DNA of 64,000 nt. Origin: Haemophilus haemolyticus_L (GTDB lineage: Bacteria; Pseudomonadota; Gammaproteobacteria; Enterobacterales; Pasteurellaceae). Positions within the stretch are counted from its first letter, which is position 1. The number at the start of each line of letters is the position of its first letter. Shown here piece by piece: positions 9,627-18,025 of this stretch. The translations under genes and the position numbers were made by a program. The stretch spans positions 62,001 to 126,000 of the forward strand of contig NZ_QQGY01000003.1 in the NCBI RefSeq assembly GCF_003490595.1, in the 5' to 3' direction. The notes under the pieces were generated by a model. That model was not told the origin of the DNA. It ran no database searches and saw nothing but the letters and a program-made list of their open reading frames with translations.

Positions 9627-10811
9627 TTACTTATTGAAATACACTTTTTTTAGTGCCATCTCTAAACCGCGAAATTCAGCTAGACCTTTTAACCGACCAA
9701 TGGCAGAGTAGCCAGGGTTGGTTTTTTTACGTAAGTCATCCAACATTTGATGCCCATGATCTGGGCGCATTGGGATTAAACGTGTTTCTCCTTGGCTTAA
9801 TCGACGATATTCTTCGTTTAATAAAGCTTTTACTACATTAAACATATCTACGTCTCCTTCTAGATGAGCTGCCTCATGGAAGGTTAGTGGATTATCTTCA
9901 CGTTGAGTAGAACGTAAATGAGCGAAGTAAATACGATCAGAGAATTGTTCAGTCATTTTTACTAGATCATTATCGGAACGTACGCCATAAGAACCGGTAC
10001 ACATTGTAAAACCATTTGCTGGTAATGGTTGAGTTTCTACAAACCATTGCATATCTTCAATAGTTGAAACTATGCGTGGTAAGCCTAAGATTGGGCGTGG
10101 AGGATCATCTGGATGAATCGCCATTTTGATTCCTACTTCTTGGGCAACAGGTACGATCTCATTTAAAAAATAAGCCAAATGCGTACGGAATTTTTCGGGT
10201 GAAATATCTTTATAGCGATCTAATTGAGTTTGAAATTCATCAAGAGTGTAACCTTCTTCAGCCCCAGGTAAGCCCGCAATAATATTGCGAGTTAATTGCG
10301 CTATATCTTGCTCTGACATCTTGTCATAATAGGTTCTGGCAGCAACTTGTTCTTCTTGATTATAGGCTTTCTCTGCATCAGGACGTTTTAAAATATGAAG
10401 TTCAAATGCTGCGAAAGCGATATGATCAAAGCGCAATGCTTTAGAACCATCTGGTAATTCATAAGCGAGATCAGTACGAGTCCAGTCTAAAACAGGCATA
10501 AAATTGTAACAAACCGTGTCAATTCCGCATTGAGCAAGATTGCGAAGAGTTTGTTTATAGTTATTAATCCATTTTTGATAATTTCCAGTCTGAGTTTTAA
10601 TCTCTTCATGAACTGGTACACTTTCCACTACTGACCAGCTTAAACCAGCATTCTCTATTTCAGTTTTGCGTTTTTTAATTTCTTCAATACTCCATATTTC
10701 ACCGTTAGGAATATGGTGAAGTGCAGTGACTATACCAGTTGCGCCTGCTTGACGAATATCAGATAAAGAAACAGGATCTTTTGGTCCATACCAACGCCAT
10801 GCTTGTTCCAT
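9627..10811 (-). CDS. uxuA: D-mannonate dehydratase UxuA
   Basis: UxuA removes water from D-mannonate to give 2-keto-3-deoxygluconate (KDG), the third step of glucuronate breakdown. The 394 residues match the family throughout: N-terminal MEQAWRWYGPKDPVSL, metal-binding HPDDPPRP near residue 233, and C-terminal MRPDHGHQM. It is the last gene of the leftward operon, 19 bases after uxuR. No exact uptake sequence lies inside it. Confidence 0.96.
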   Translation of the reverse strand: MEQAWRWYGPKDPVSLSDIRQAGATGIVTALHHIPNGEIWSIEEIKKRKTEIENAGLSWSVVESVPVHEEIKTQTGNYQKWINNYKQTLRNLAQCGIDTVCYNFMPVLDWTRTDLAYELPDGSKALRFDHIAFAAFELHILKRPDAEKAYNQEEQVAARTYYDKMSEQDIAQLTRNIIAGLPGAEEGYTLDEFQTQLDRYKDISPEKFRTHLAYFLNEIVPVAQEVGIKMAIHPDDPPRPILGLPRIVSTIEDMQWFVETQPLPANGFTMCTGSYGVRSDNDLVKMTEQFSDRIYFAHLRSTQREDNPLTFHEAAHLEGDVDMFNVVKALLNEEYRRLSQGETRLIPMRPDHGHQMLDDLRKKTNPGYSAIGRLKGLAEFRGLEMALKKVYFNK

Positions 10812-10830
10812 TTTTAACTCCTATAGTTTT

Positions 10831-11586
10831 CTAACGATCAACAACAATTGGACTCATATTAAATAGATAACCATCAAAATTAGGATCATCTACATCAGAT
10901 AATTCAAAAAGTTTTTGCTTAACATTTTCTAAATGTTGCCACATTGCTTTTTTTGCCATTGCAGGATCTTTTCTCTGCAGGGCTGTAATAATATTTTCAT
11001 GATCTTGTAACCAAAGGTGACGATAACTTTGATTTGGAATATGAAGATGTAAACCTTTCCACATTTGACTATTAGTACGAAGATCCCACAGTGCTTTTTG
11101 CATTTGTAAGATAACTTCATTTTGGGTTATTTCTGCTATAGTACGATGAAAATCTTCATCTGCCACATAATCTTCATCACCTTGTTCAAGAGTATTTCGC
11201 TCTCTTGCTAGAATGTCTTTTAATTTAGTAATATCTGCTCTTGTCACTTGTAATGCTGCAAATTCAGCCATACTACTTTCTAATAATTGGCGAGCTTGTA
11301 AAAGTTCAAAAGGGCCTACATCAACCTTATCTAAAAATTCATCATTACTTGCAGTGCGTTGTGGCAATGCAATCACATACACTCCAGAACCTTTGCGTAC
11401 TTCAACAAGGTTTTCTAATTCAAGCATAATTATGGCTTCTCGAATGACTGTACGGCTTACATCAAAATAATCAGCCAAGTCTCTTTCTGCTGGTAGTTTG
11501 TCGCCTATTTTATATTGATGATTATTTAGCTGTTGTTTTAATTCATTTCCTATCTTCTTATAGGATCGCAAGTCATCAATGTTCAT
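10831..11586 (-). CDS. uxuR: GntR/FadR-type uronate repressor UxuR
   Basis: This is a probable repressor of the surrounding hexuronate genes. Residues 1-75 form a GntR winged helix-turn-helix (GDKLPAERDLADYF, then SRTVIREAIIMLE). Residues 90-235 form an all-helical FCD effector domain whose DFHRTIAEIT and C-terminal histidines would bind a metal and uronate. At 251 residues it has the E. coli UxuR/ExuR length. Known UxuR operators resemble TTGGTATACCAA, and such a palindrome lies at 15849-15860 in the divergent promoter region. The gene sits inside the leftward operon, so it is probably autoregulated. Confidence 0.9.
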   Translation of the reverse strand: MNIDDLRSYKKIGNELKQQLNNHQYKIGDKLPAERDLADYFDVSRTVIREAIIMLELENLVEVRKGSGVYVIALPQRTASNDEFLDKVDVGPFELLQARQLLESSMAEFAALQVTRADITKLKDILARERNTLEQGDEDYVADEDFHRTIAEITQNEVILQMQKALWDLRTNSQMWKGLHLHIPNQSYRHLWLQDHENIITALQRKDPAMAKKAMWQHLENVKQKLFELSDVDDPNFDGYLFNMSPIVVDR

Positions 11587-11601
11587 AAATTTTTCCTAAT
11601 T

Positions 11602-13977
11602 TTAATCTGATAAACTCAATTTATAGCCTTTAGTGACTGTTTTACCATTAATGATCAATTTTCTATTTTCTTCATTAGGAAGGTTAAAATTAATTTCATT
11701 ATATTTTGGTAAATAATCACCTGATTTTTCTAAAACAAGTTCAACTGTTTGACTAGTGCATTTTAGATGAATATTAAGTTTCAAAAATTTACCTTTTAAA
11801 TAATCGAAACTTTCACCGTCATCATCAAATAAAGTAATATTTTTCTCTCCTTGATTAATAAAAGGCAGAATTAATAATTCTCTATAATTATCAGATAACG
11901 TATTTTTATGACCTTTTTTTGCCATTGGAATAATGCTTCCAGCTTTTAAGAATAACGGAATTTTTTCTAATGGCGCCTCGGCTATGATTTTTTCACCGCC
12001 ATTAAACCATTTGTGCGTGTAAAAATCATACCAACCAACGAAATTTTGTGGTAGATATACTTCACGTTTTCGCAGGTTAGGCTCCACAACAGAAGCAACG
12101 AGTAAATCTTCACCTAAAAGATAGTCATCATTTTCTTCAAAGGTATTTTTATCATGTTCGTGATCAAGGAATGTTGGACGCAGTATTGGTTCATGTTCAT
12201 GATGAGCCTTCCATAATGTGTTATATAAATAAGGCATTAATATATAACGTAATTGGATAGCATCACGAATAATATTAATTATTTGTGGATACATCCAAGG
12301 TTCATTGACAGTTTTATCATCATTCCAAGAATGAATAGTGAAACGTGGATGCATTACACCATTTTGTACCCAACGTACAAATAATTCAGGATCTGGTTTA
12401 TTTCCAGAGAAACCACCTACATCATGCCCAACGTTATAAAGTGCAGAAAGGCTCATACCTAATCCCATTTTGATATTGTAACGTAATGTATTCCAACTGG
12501 TACGATTATCTCCAGACCAAGTTTGTACATAACGGTTCATCCCAGGTGAGCCAGAACGTGAAATTAAATAAGGACGTTTATTTGGTGCGTACTCTAATTG
12601 AGCTTCATAGGAAGCTCTCATCATTAATAATGGTTGTAGTGGGCGCAATAATTTTATTGGCATACCTTCACCGAAATAATGGCATTTTGCGTAGTTGTCC
12701 CATACTTCAAATTCATTATTATCATTCCAAGTAGAATCAATGCCGTAATCGAGTAATTGTTGTTTTACATTCTTTTTCCACCAATTTACCGTGTCTATAT
12801 TGGTAAAATCTAAATGAGAACCTTCATCATCCCAGAACATAGATTTTTCAGGATTATTTGATTCAGAATCTTTAATAAATAATCCAAGTTTTTCCACTTC
12901 TTGATAACGTGGGTGATCTAGCAATAAACATGGTTTAATGTTTGCAGCTAATTTCATCCCCGCATTCTGAAAATATTTTGTCATTTCTTTAGGGGTTGGA
13001 ATCTTGTCATAATTCCAGTTGAAAACATAACGCTTCCCATTTATAGAGGTATAACCTGAAGAGAGTTGGAATGAATCACAAGGAATATCATGTTCATTAC
13101 ATAAATTGACAAATTTTTTTAGTTGCTCTTGAGCATCAGGTGCATCGGTATAGTGCATAGTTGAACCACTATAACCTAAGCTCCATTTAGGAGCAAAAAT
13201 AGTACCTCCTGTAAGGCGACAATATTTTTTTGTTACATCAAGTATTTTGGGGCCGAGAATAACGTAGTAATCAAGATCTCCATCCTCAGCTTTATAGTTA
13301 CGATAGTAAGAATGATAATTGTCAATTTCACTACCTAAGGTAAACCAACAAGGGGCAAGATTATCGTAATATAGCCCATAACTTACTTCAGGAGCGTGTG
13401 TAATATAAAATGGAATATGTTTATAAAGAGGATCCGTATATTCAGCATTATAGCCCATTGCATCAATATTACGCATTTCAAAGCGGCGTCCATGGCGATT
13501 TAGATTTCCTGTTTTTTCACCGAGTCCATAATAATGTTCTTGAATATCTCGTTGTAAATAATGAGAAATGGTAGTATTTGAAATACCCATTAAATAGGCA
13601 CCAGTTTTTCGGTCTTTAAATAATGGTTTCCATTTATCGCCGTGTTTATATTCCCATTCTAGATAGAGGGGTTGATGAATTGTTACTTTTAAAAGTGCGG
13701 TTGAGATTTCAAGCGTTTTTTCTGTTTGTAAAATGGCATAATCAGGGCAAGTAAATCCTTCTAATGACCATTTATTGCGACCTTGCCAAAATACATCTGT
13801 TTGATTTGGTGCAATAGCCCAAGTATGAGTAACTTTGAAAGTATTATTTTTTGTAAATGCAATACGTAACAGATCATTTTCTAAGACGAAAATATGCATT
13901 TTATAACCGTGATCACAACTTATTTCAATTTGATGATTATGGTTTCTTATCAATTTCCAATGTTTTATTGATTTCAT
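11602..13977 (-). CDS. Cytoplasmic glycoside hydrolase family 31 enzyme in the uronate operon
   Basis: This 791-residue GH31 enzyme acts on an alpha-glycoside I cannot name (alpha-glucosidase, alpha-xylosidase or similar). The family nucleophile is visible in WNDNNE (Asp419) and the probable acid/base in TWSGDNR (Asp490), with the typical GHDVGGFSG at about 516-524. The N-terminal beta-sandwich holds HYYGLGEKTG (about 170), and the C-terminus is beta-rich. There is no signal peptide, so the substrate must be imported. It lies 21 bases after the TRAP permease gene and 15 bases before uxuR, so it belongs to the uronate operon. An AGGAAA ribosome site supports the start. It may release a uronate, or a neutral sugar, from an imported uronate-containing disaccharide; that is inference. 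Confidence 0.85.
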   Translation of the reverse strand: MKSIKHWKLIRNHNHQIEISCDHGYKMHIFVLENDLLRIAFTKNNTFKVTHTWAIAPNQTDVFWQGRNKWSLEGFTCPDYAILQTEKTLEISTALLKVTIHQPLYLEWEYKHGDKWKPLFKDRKTGAYLMGISNTTISHYLQRDIQEHYYGLGEKTGNLNRHGRRFEMRNIDAMGYNAEYTDPLYKHIPFYITHAPEVSYGLYYDNLAPCWFTLGSEIDNYHSYYRNYKAEDGDLDYYVILGPKILDVTKKYCRLTGGTIFAPKWSLGYSGSTMHYTDAPDAQEQLKKFVNLCNEHDIPCDSFQLSSGYTSINGKRYVFNWNYDKIPTPKEMTKYFQNAGMKLAANIKPCLLLDHPRYQEVEKLGLFIKDSESNNPEKSMFWDDEGSHLDFTNIDTVNWWKKNVKQQLLDYGIDSTWNDNNEFEVWDNYAKCHYFGEGMPIKLLRPLQPLLMMRASYEAQLEYAPNKRPYLISRSGSPGMNRYVQTWSGDNRTSWNTLRYNIKMGLGMSLSALYNVGHDVGGFSGNKPDPELFVRWVQNGVMHPRFTIHSWNDDKTVNEPWMYPQIINIIRDAIQLRYILMPYLYNTLWKAHHEHEPILRPTFLDHEHDKNTFEENDDYLLGEDLLVASVVEPNLRKREVYLPQNFVGWYDFYTHKWFNGGEKIIAEAPLEKIPLFLKAGSIIPMAKKGHKNTLSDNYRELLILPFINQGEKNITLFDDDGESFDYLKGKFLKLNIHLKCTSQTVELVLEKSGDYLPKYNEINFNLPNEENRKLIINGKTVTKGYKLSLSD

Positions 13978-13998
13978 CTTATTTTCCTATTTAGATAA

Positions 13999-15300
13999 CT
14001 AATAACCTAATAACATTTGAGGTAAAACTAAACTTAATGCAGGCCAATAAGTAACCAGCAAGAGGGTTAAAATCAATGCAGCATAAAATGGTAATAATGG
14101 TTTAATTACTTGGTTTATTTTTACGCCACCAACAGAACAACCAATAAATAGCGCACTTCCAACTGGTGGTGTGCAAATACCAATAGAAAGGTTGAATGCC
14201 ATCAAAATACCAAAATGAACAGGATCCATTCCTAATTCAGTAACAATTGGTAAGAAGATAGGCGTAAAGATTAACAAAGCAGGTGTCATATCCATGAACA
14301 CTCCAACAATCAATAAAATTATGTTGATGATTAAGAGAATGACAATAGGGTTGTCGGATACATTTAATAACGCATCACTAATTGTATAAGGAATATCTGC
14401 ATTAGCCATTGCCCAAGACATACCCATTGATGTGCCTATTAACAGCAATACAATGGCTGTTGTTACCACTGAATCTAAAATAATTTTAGGTAATGCTTTG
14501 AGAGTGACTTCACGATAAAAAAATACAGCAAGAATTAGAGTATAAACAACAGCAAAAGCAGAGGCTTCAGTTGCTGTAAAAATACCACCTATGATTCCGC
14601 CCATTATCACAATTATCAAACCAAGACTTGGTAAAGCGTCCAGCGTTTTCTTTATTACTTCGGCGCTTGTTGGTTTAGCGGATACTGGATATTTTCTTTT
14701 TTTCGCGATAATGGACACAATCAGCATAATTGATAAGCCCATTAAGGCTCCTGGAATGTAACCAGCAAGGAATAATGCGCTAATAGATGTTCCCCCTGAA
14801 ATTAATGAATACACGATAAAGGTATTACTAGGCGGGATGAGTAGTCCAGTTGGACAAGAGGCAATATTTACTGCGGCGGAAAAAGCTGGATCATACCCTT
14901 CTTTCTTTTGTAAAGGCGACATAATCCCGCCCATTGCTGCTCCTGATGCTACAGCAGAGCCAGAAATTGAACCAAACATCATATTGGCTAATACATTCAC
15001 ATGAGCTAGAGAGCCAGGTAATCGCCCACCAATTACTTTAGCAAATTCAATTAGTCGCATCGCAATGCCGCCACGATTCATAATATTGCCAGCTAGGATG
15101 AAAAAAGGAATGGCGAGTAATGAAAAGCTATCTAATCCAGATGCCATTTTTTGCGAAATAACAGCAATGGCAGCATCAAAAGGAATAGAAAGCATAATAG
15201 TAAGCAGTGAGGCAATTCCAATTGAAAATGAAATTGGTACACCAATAAAAAGTAGGACAAAGAAACTTGAGCTAAGCACAATAATATTGGACCATTCCAT
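13999..15300 (-). CDS. TRAP transporter large permease subunit (DctM/SiaM-type)
   Basis: This is the large inner-membrane subunit of a tripartite ATP-independent periplasmic (TRAP) transporter, which carries the sodium-coupled transport path. The 433 residues are hydrophobic throughout, with about eleven membrane segments and the family stretches FFILAGNIMNRGG and CPTGLLIPPSNTF. It starts one base after the small-subunit stop, so translation is coupled. The matching binding protein is across the divergent promoter at 16026. From the genes around it, the substrate is most likely glucuronate or a related uronate. Confidence 0.92.
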   Translation of the reverse strand: MEWSNIIVLSSSFFVLLFIGVPISFSIGIASLLTIMLSIPFDAAIAVISQKMASGLDSFSLLAIPFFILAGNIMNRGGIAMRLIEFAKVIGGRLPGSLAHVNVLANMMFGSISGSAVASGAAMGGIMSPLQKKEGYDPAFSAAVNIASCPTGLLIPPSNTFIVYSLISGGTSISALFLAGYIPGALMGLSIMLIVSIIAKKRKYPVSAKPTSAEVIKKTLDALPSLGLIIVIMGGIIGGIFTATEASAFAVVYTLILAVFFYREVTLKALPKIILDSVVTTAIVLLLIGTSMGMSWAMANADIPYTISDALLNVSDNPIVILLIINIILLIVGVFMDMTPALLIFTPIFLPIVTELGMDPVHFGILMAFNLSIGICTPPVGSALFIGCSVGGVKINQVIKPLLPFYAALILTLLLVTYWPALSLVLPQMLLGY

Positions 15301-15301
15301 T

Positions 15302-15823
15302 TTATTCTCCTTGATTATCTGAAAGCGGTGATGATTTAAGATTCAAATGATGAAAGTTATCTATAATATCTCTTAAAAGATAAATCAGCATAAAGCAACC
15401 ACTTAAAGGAATTGCTAGATAAACTATTCCCATTTGGATACCTAGGACAGGTGATGTTTGCCCATTGTTTACAGTGTCTATTACCAAGTTACCTCCTCCA
15501 TAGCACATAATCATTGTTGCAAAAGCTACGCTGATTAAATTAATTACAAGTTGTAATCGATGTTGAAGGCTGGGCGAGTGTTCGAATTTACTGACTAGAA
15601 GATCAATCGCTAGGTGTTTCTTTTGACCAAGAGCATAAGCTGCGCCCATTAAGCCCACCCAAATAAAAAGAAATCTAGCTATTTCATCTGTATAAGTGCT
15701 AGGCGTATTTAATAGATAGCGAGATAGCACCTGCCAAACTACGCAACATACTAGAAATGAACTTAAAGCTACACAAATCGTTGATAATGCCCAATTCATA
15801 ATGGATATAAATTTATTCATCAT
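15302..15823 (-). CDS. TRAP transporter small permease subunit (DctQ-type)
   Basis: This 173-residue membrane protein has four hydrophobic segments and the DctQ-family features (TYTDEIARFLFIWVGLMGAA, about 40-60). It partners with the large subunit encoded next. It is the first gene of the leftward operon. Two adjacent ATG codons (15823 and 15820) follow an AAGGAA ribosome site. The second has the better spacing, so the true product may be one residue shorter. Confidence 0.9.
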   Translation of the reverse strand: MMNKFISIMNWALSTICVALSSFLVCCVVWQVLSRYLLNTPSTYTDEIARFLFIWVGLMGAAYALGQKKHLAIDLLVSKFEHSPSLQHRLQLVINLISVAFATMIMCYGGGNLVIDTVNNGQTSPVLGIQMGIVYLAIPLSGCFMLIYLLRDIIDNFHHLNLKSSPLSDNQGE

Positions 15824-15845
15824 AGGTTCCTTATGTTATTAACTT

Positions 15846-15863
15846 AATTTGGTGAACCAATTT
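15846..15863. promoter_or_regulatory. UxuR/ExuR-type operator
   Basis: The palindrome TTGGTGAACCAA (15849-15860) differs from the E. coli UxuR/ExuR core TTGGTATACCAA only at the central bases, and AA/TT matches extend it. It lies 26 bases upstream of the TRAP small-subunit start, where repressor would block the leftward promoter. UxuR itself is encoded in that operon. Assignment rests on the motif and the neighbourhood. Confidence 0.75.
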
Positions 15864-15902
15864 TGTGTGTTTTTTTTGTTTTTGACAAGTTTTTTTATTT
15901 AA

Positions 15903-15924
15903 AAGTGTGATGTGGATCACCAAT
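15903..15924. promoter_or_regulatory. CRP-cAMP site between the divergent uronate operons
   Basis: TGTGA-N6-TCACC (15906-15921) is one base from the CRP consensus TGTGA-N6-TCACA. Its centre is about 60 bases upstream of the start point predicted from the promoter at 15939-15966, the standard class I activating distance. It suggests catabolite control of the rightward operon and possibly of both. Confidence 0.75.
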
Positions 15925-15937
15925 TTAAATAAATTGG
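15920..15937. repeat. Perfect 7-base inverted repeat beside the -35 box
   Basis: CCAATTT and AAATTGG flank a four-base AAAT centre, directly between the CRP site and the putative -35 box. The half-sites are the UxuR halves in reversed order, so this may be a second regulator contact for the rightward promoter, or chance symmetry in AT-rich DNA. Confidence 0.45.
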
Positions 15938-15938
15938 A

Positions 15939-15966
15939 TTGACCGCATTGTTTTTTGGTTTATGAT
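15939..15966 (+). promoter_or_regulatory. Predicted sigma-70 promoter of the rightward uronate operon
   Basis: TTGACC (15939-15944) and TATGAT (15961-15966) are separated by 16 bases, about 60 bases before the binding-protein start. Each hexamer is one base from consensus. The CRP site upstream is at the right distance for activation. Confidence 0.55.
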
Positions 15967-16025
15967 TCTTGCTACATCCAAGTTGTTAAGGATGGTTTTT
16001 TATTGACTTACTATGGAGATGCCTT

Positions 16026-17018
16026 ATGCAAATCAAAAAACATATGCTTTCTTGCGCTTTAACGCTGGCGTTGTCTGCAGGAGTTGTTTTCTCAGCTTCT
16101 GCTAAAACCGTATTAAAATTAAGTCATAACAATGACAAAACTCATCCTGTTCATATTTCAATGCAGTATATGGCAGATGAAGTAAAAAAATTAACTAATG
16201 GAGAAGTTGTGATCCGCATTTATCCAAATAGCCAATTAGGTAGCCAGCGTGAATCAATGGAACTATTACAAGCAGGTTCTCTTGATATGGCAAAATCAAA
16301 TGCGAGTGAATTGGAAGCATTTGAGCCTTCTTATGGCGCATATAATATCCCGTATCTTTTTCATGATGTGAACCATTACTATCGTGTTTTACTTGATCCT
16401 GCGGTAGGGCAAAAAATCCTTGATTCATCAAAAGGAAAGGGGTTTGTTGGTTTAACTTATTATGATGGTGGCGCACGTAGTTTCTATGCTGCTAAACCAA
16501 TCCAGTCTCCTGAAGATTTAAAAGGTATGAAAATTCGTGTTCAACCAAGCCCAACCGCAGTTGAAATGATCAAATTGATGGGCGCAAATCCAACACCATT
16601 AGCTTATGGCGAACTCTATACAGCATTGCAACAAAAAGTAGTGGATGGAGCTGAAAATAATGAAACTGCTTTAACATTAGCACGTCATGGTGAGGTTGCG
16701 AAATACTTTAGTCGTGATGAACACACAATGATTCCAGATGTGTTAGTAATAGGTCAAAAATCTTGGGATAAATTAACACCAGAGCAACAACAGGCTCTCA
16801 AGAAAGCTGCTGATGATTCTATGATGTATCATAAAGATTTATGGCAAAAAATGATTGCTGAAACAACTCAGGAAGCAAAAGATAAATTAGGTGTAACTTT
16901 TGTTGAAGTTGATAAAAAACCGTTTATTGATGCAACAAAGGATATGCATGATGCTGCTAAATCAAATCCTTTACTTAAGGAATATATTGAACGTATTGAT
17001 AGTTTAGCAACCAAATAA
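16026..17018 (+). CDS. TRAP transporter substrate-binding protein (DctP family), probable uronate binder
   Basis: This periplasmic receptor delivers substrate to the TRAP permease encoded divergently. Residues 1-26 form a signal peptide ending in SASA-K. The mature protein has the DctP core, including GMKIRVQPSPTAVEM near 168-182, where the conserved arginine binds the substrate carboxylate, and the helix LYTALQQKVVDGAEN. The 330-residue length is normal. A GGAG ribosome site precedes the ATG. It heads the rightward operon that includes kdgK, uxaC and eda, so a hexuronate ligand is likely; galacturonate or an oligouronide cannot be excluded. Confidence 0.92.
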   Translation: MQIKKHMLSCALTLALSAGVVFSASAKTVLKLSHNNDKTHPVHISMQYMADEVKKLTNGEVVIRIYPNSQLGSQRESMELLQAGSLDMAKSNASELEAFEPSYGAYNIPYLFHDVNHYYRVLLDPAVGQKILDSSKGKGFVGLTYYDGGARSFYAAKPIQSPEDLKGMKIRVQPSPTAVEMIKLMGANPTPLAYGELYTALQQKVVDGAENNETALTLARHGEVAKYFSRDEHTMIPDVLVIGQKSWDKLTPEQQQALKKAADDSMMYHKDLWQKMIAETTQEAKDKLGVTFVEVDKKPFIDATKDMHDAAKSNPLLKEYIERIDSLATK

Positions 17019-17069
17019 TTGGCATTGAGAAGGGTAGGCGTTTCGCATACCCTTTACTTTGGGGCGAAT

Positions 17070-18014
17070 ATGAAAAAAATAGCATTTATCGGCGAGTGTA
17101 TGATTGAACTCAATGGGAAACCCTTTGCGGAAATGTGGCAAAGTTATGGTGGAGATACCTTAAATTCTGCAACTTATCTTAGCCGAGTAAGTTCATCAAA
17201 AGAGATTCAAGTTCATTATGTCTCTGCATTAGGAACCGATAATTTAAGCAAGCAAATGCTTAAATATTGGCAAGAAGATGGCATCCAAATAAATTGTGTT
17301 TTACAGGATGAACAGCATCAACCAGGTCTTTATCTAATCCAATTAGATGCTCAAGGCGAACGCACGTTCCTTTATTGGCGTAATCAATCTGCAGCACGTT
17401 ATATGGTTCAACATCCTGATTTTGCTAAGGTTATTGCAGAACTTCAGCAAGTTGATTTGATTTATTTAAGTGGTATTTCATTAGCAATCTTACCGAAAAA
17501 TGACCGCACTTTTTTAATTGAACAATTATCTTCTTTAGCTAAAAAAGGCGTAGAAATTGTTTTTGATAGTAATTATCGCCCAAAACTTTGGGATTCATTA
17601 GAAGAAGCACAAGATTGTTATTTGCAGCTTTTGCCTAGTGTCAATATAGCGTTGGTAACTTTTGATGATGAACAAGCATTATGGAAAGATAAAACATCAG
17701 GGGATACTTTAGAGCGATTACATAAAATTGGTATACCGAAAGTGATAGTGAAGTGCGGTAAGAATGGCGCAATTTTTTCAGATAGGTATTCATCTCTGTA
17801 TGGACAAGTGATACCTGAGTCTATTTTAAATGTGGTAGATACAACTTCTGCTGGTGATTCTTTTAATGCTGGATTTCTAAACGGTTATTTACGAAATAAG
17901 CCTTTAGAAACTTGTTGTCAGCAAGGTAATCGTATTGCTGGCATCGTCATTCAACATAAAGGTGCGATCATAGATAAAGTCGCAACTTCTCATCTTCAAT
18001 CTGAATTTAATTAA
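17070..18014 (+). CDS. kdgK: 2-keto-3-deoxygluconate kinase
   Basis: KdgK phosphorylates KDG to KDPG using ATP, step four of the uronate pathway. It is a PfkB/ribokinase-family protein of 314 residues. It opens with KKIAFIGECMIELNG and has the catalytic signature DTTSAGDSFNAGF near residue 260. I chose the ATG at 17070 over an in-frame upstream codon at 17019 because family members begin at MKKIAFIGE. Uptake sequences lie at 17503-17511 and 17751-17759. Confidence 0.94.
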   Translation: MKKIAFIGECMIELNGKPFAEMWQSYGGDTLNSATYLSRVSSSKEIQVHYVSALGTDNLSKQMLKYWQEDGIQINCVLQDEQHQPGLYLIQLDAQGERTFLYWRNQSAARYMVQHPDFAKVIAELQQVDLIYLSGISLAILPKNDRTFLIEQLSSLAKKGVEIVFDSNYRPKLWDSLEEAQDCYLQLLPSVNIALVTFDDEQALWKDKTSGDTLERLHKIGIPKVIVKCGKNGAIFSDRYSSLYGQVIPESILNVVDTTSAGDSFNAGFLNGYLRNKPLETCCQQGNRIAGIVIQHKGAIIDKVATSHLQSEFN

Positions 18015-18025
18015 TGGAGTTTACC

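Noticed and set aside
11213..11470. Open frames antisense to uxuR, GH31, dacA, mreC and other genes
   Set aside because: They lie wholly within well-supported genes on the other strand, lack ribosome sites and look like shadows of biased codon use.
15849..15860. The TTGGTGAACCAA palindrome as a terminator stem
   Set aside because: It lies between divergent starts with no stem-adjacent T-run on the relevant strands, so an operator fits better.
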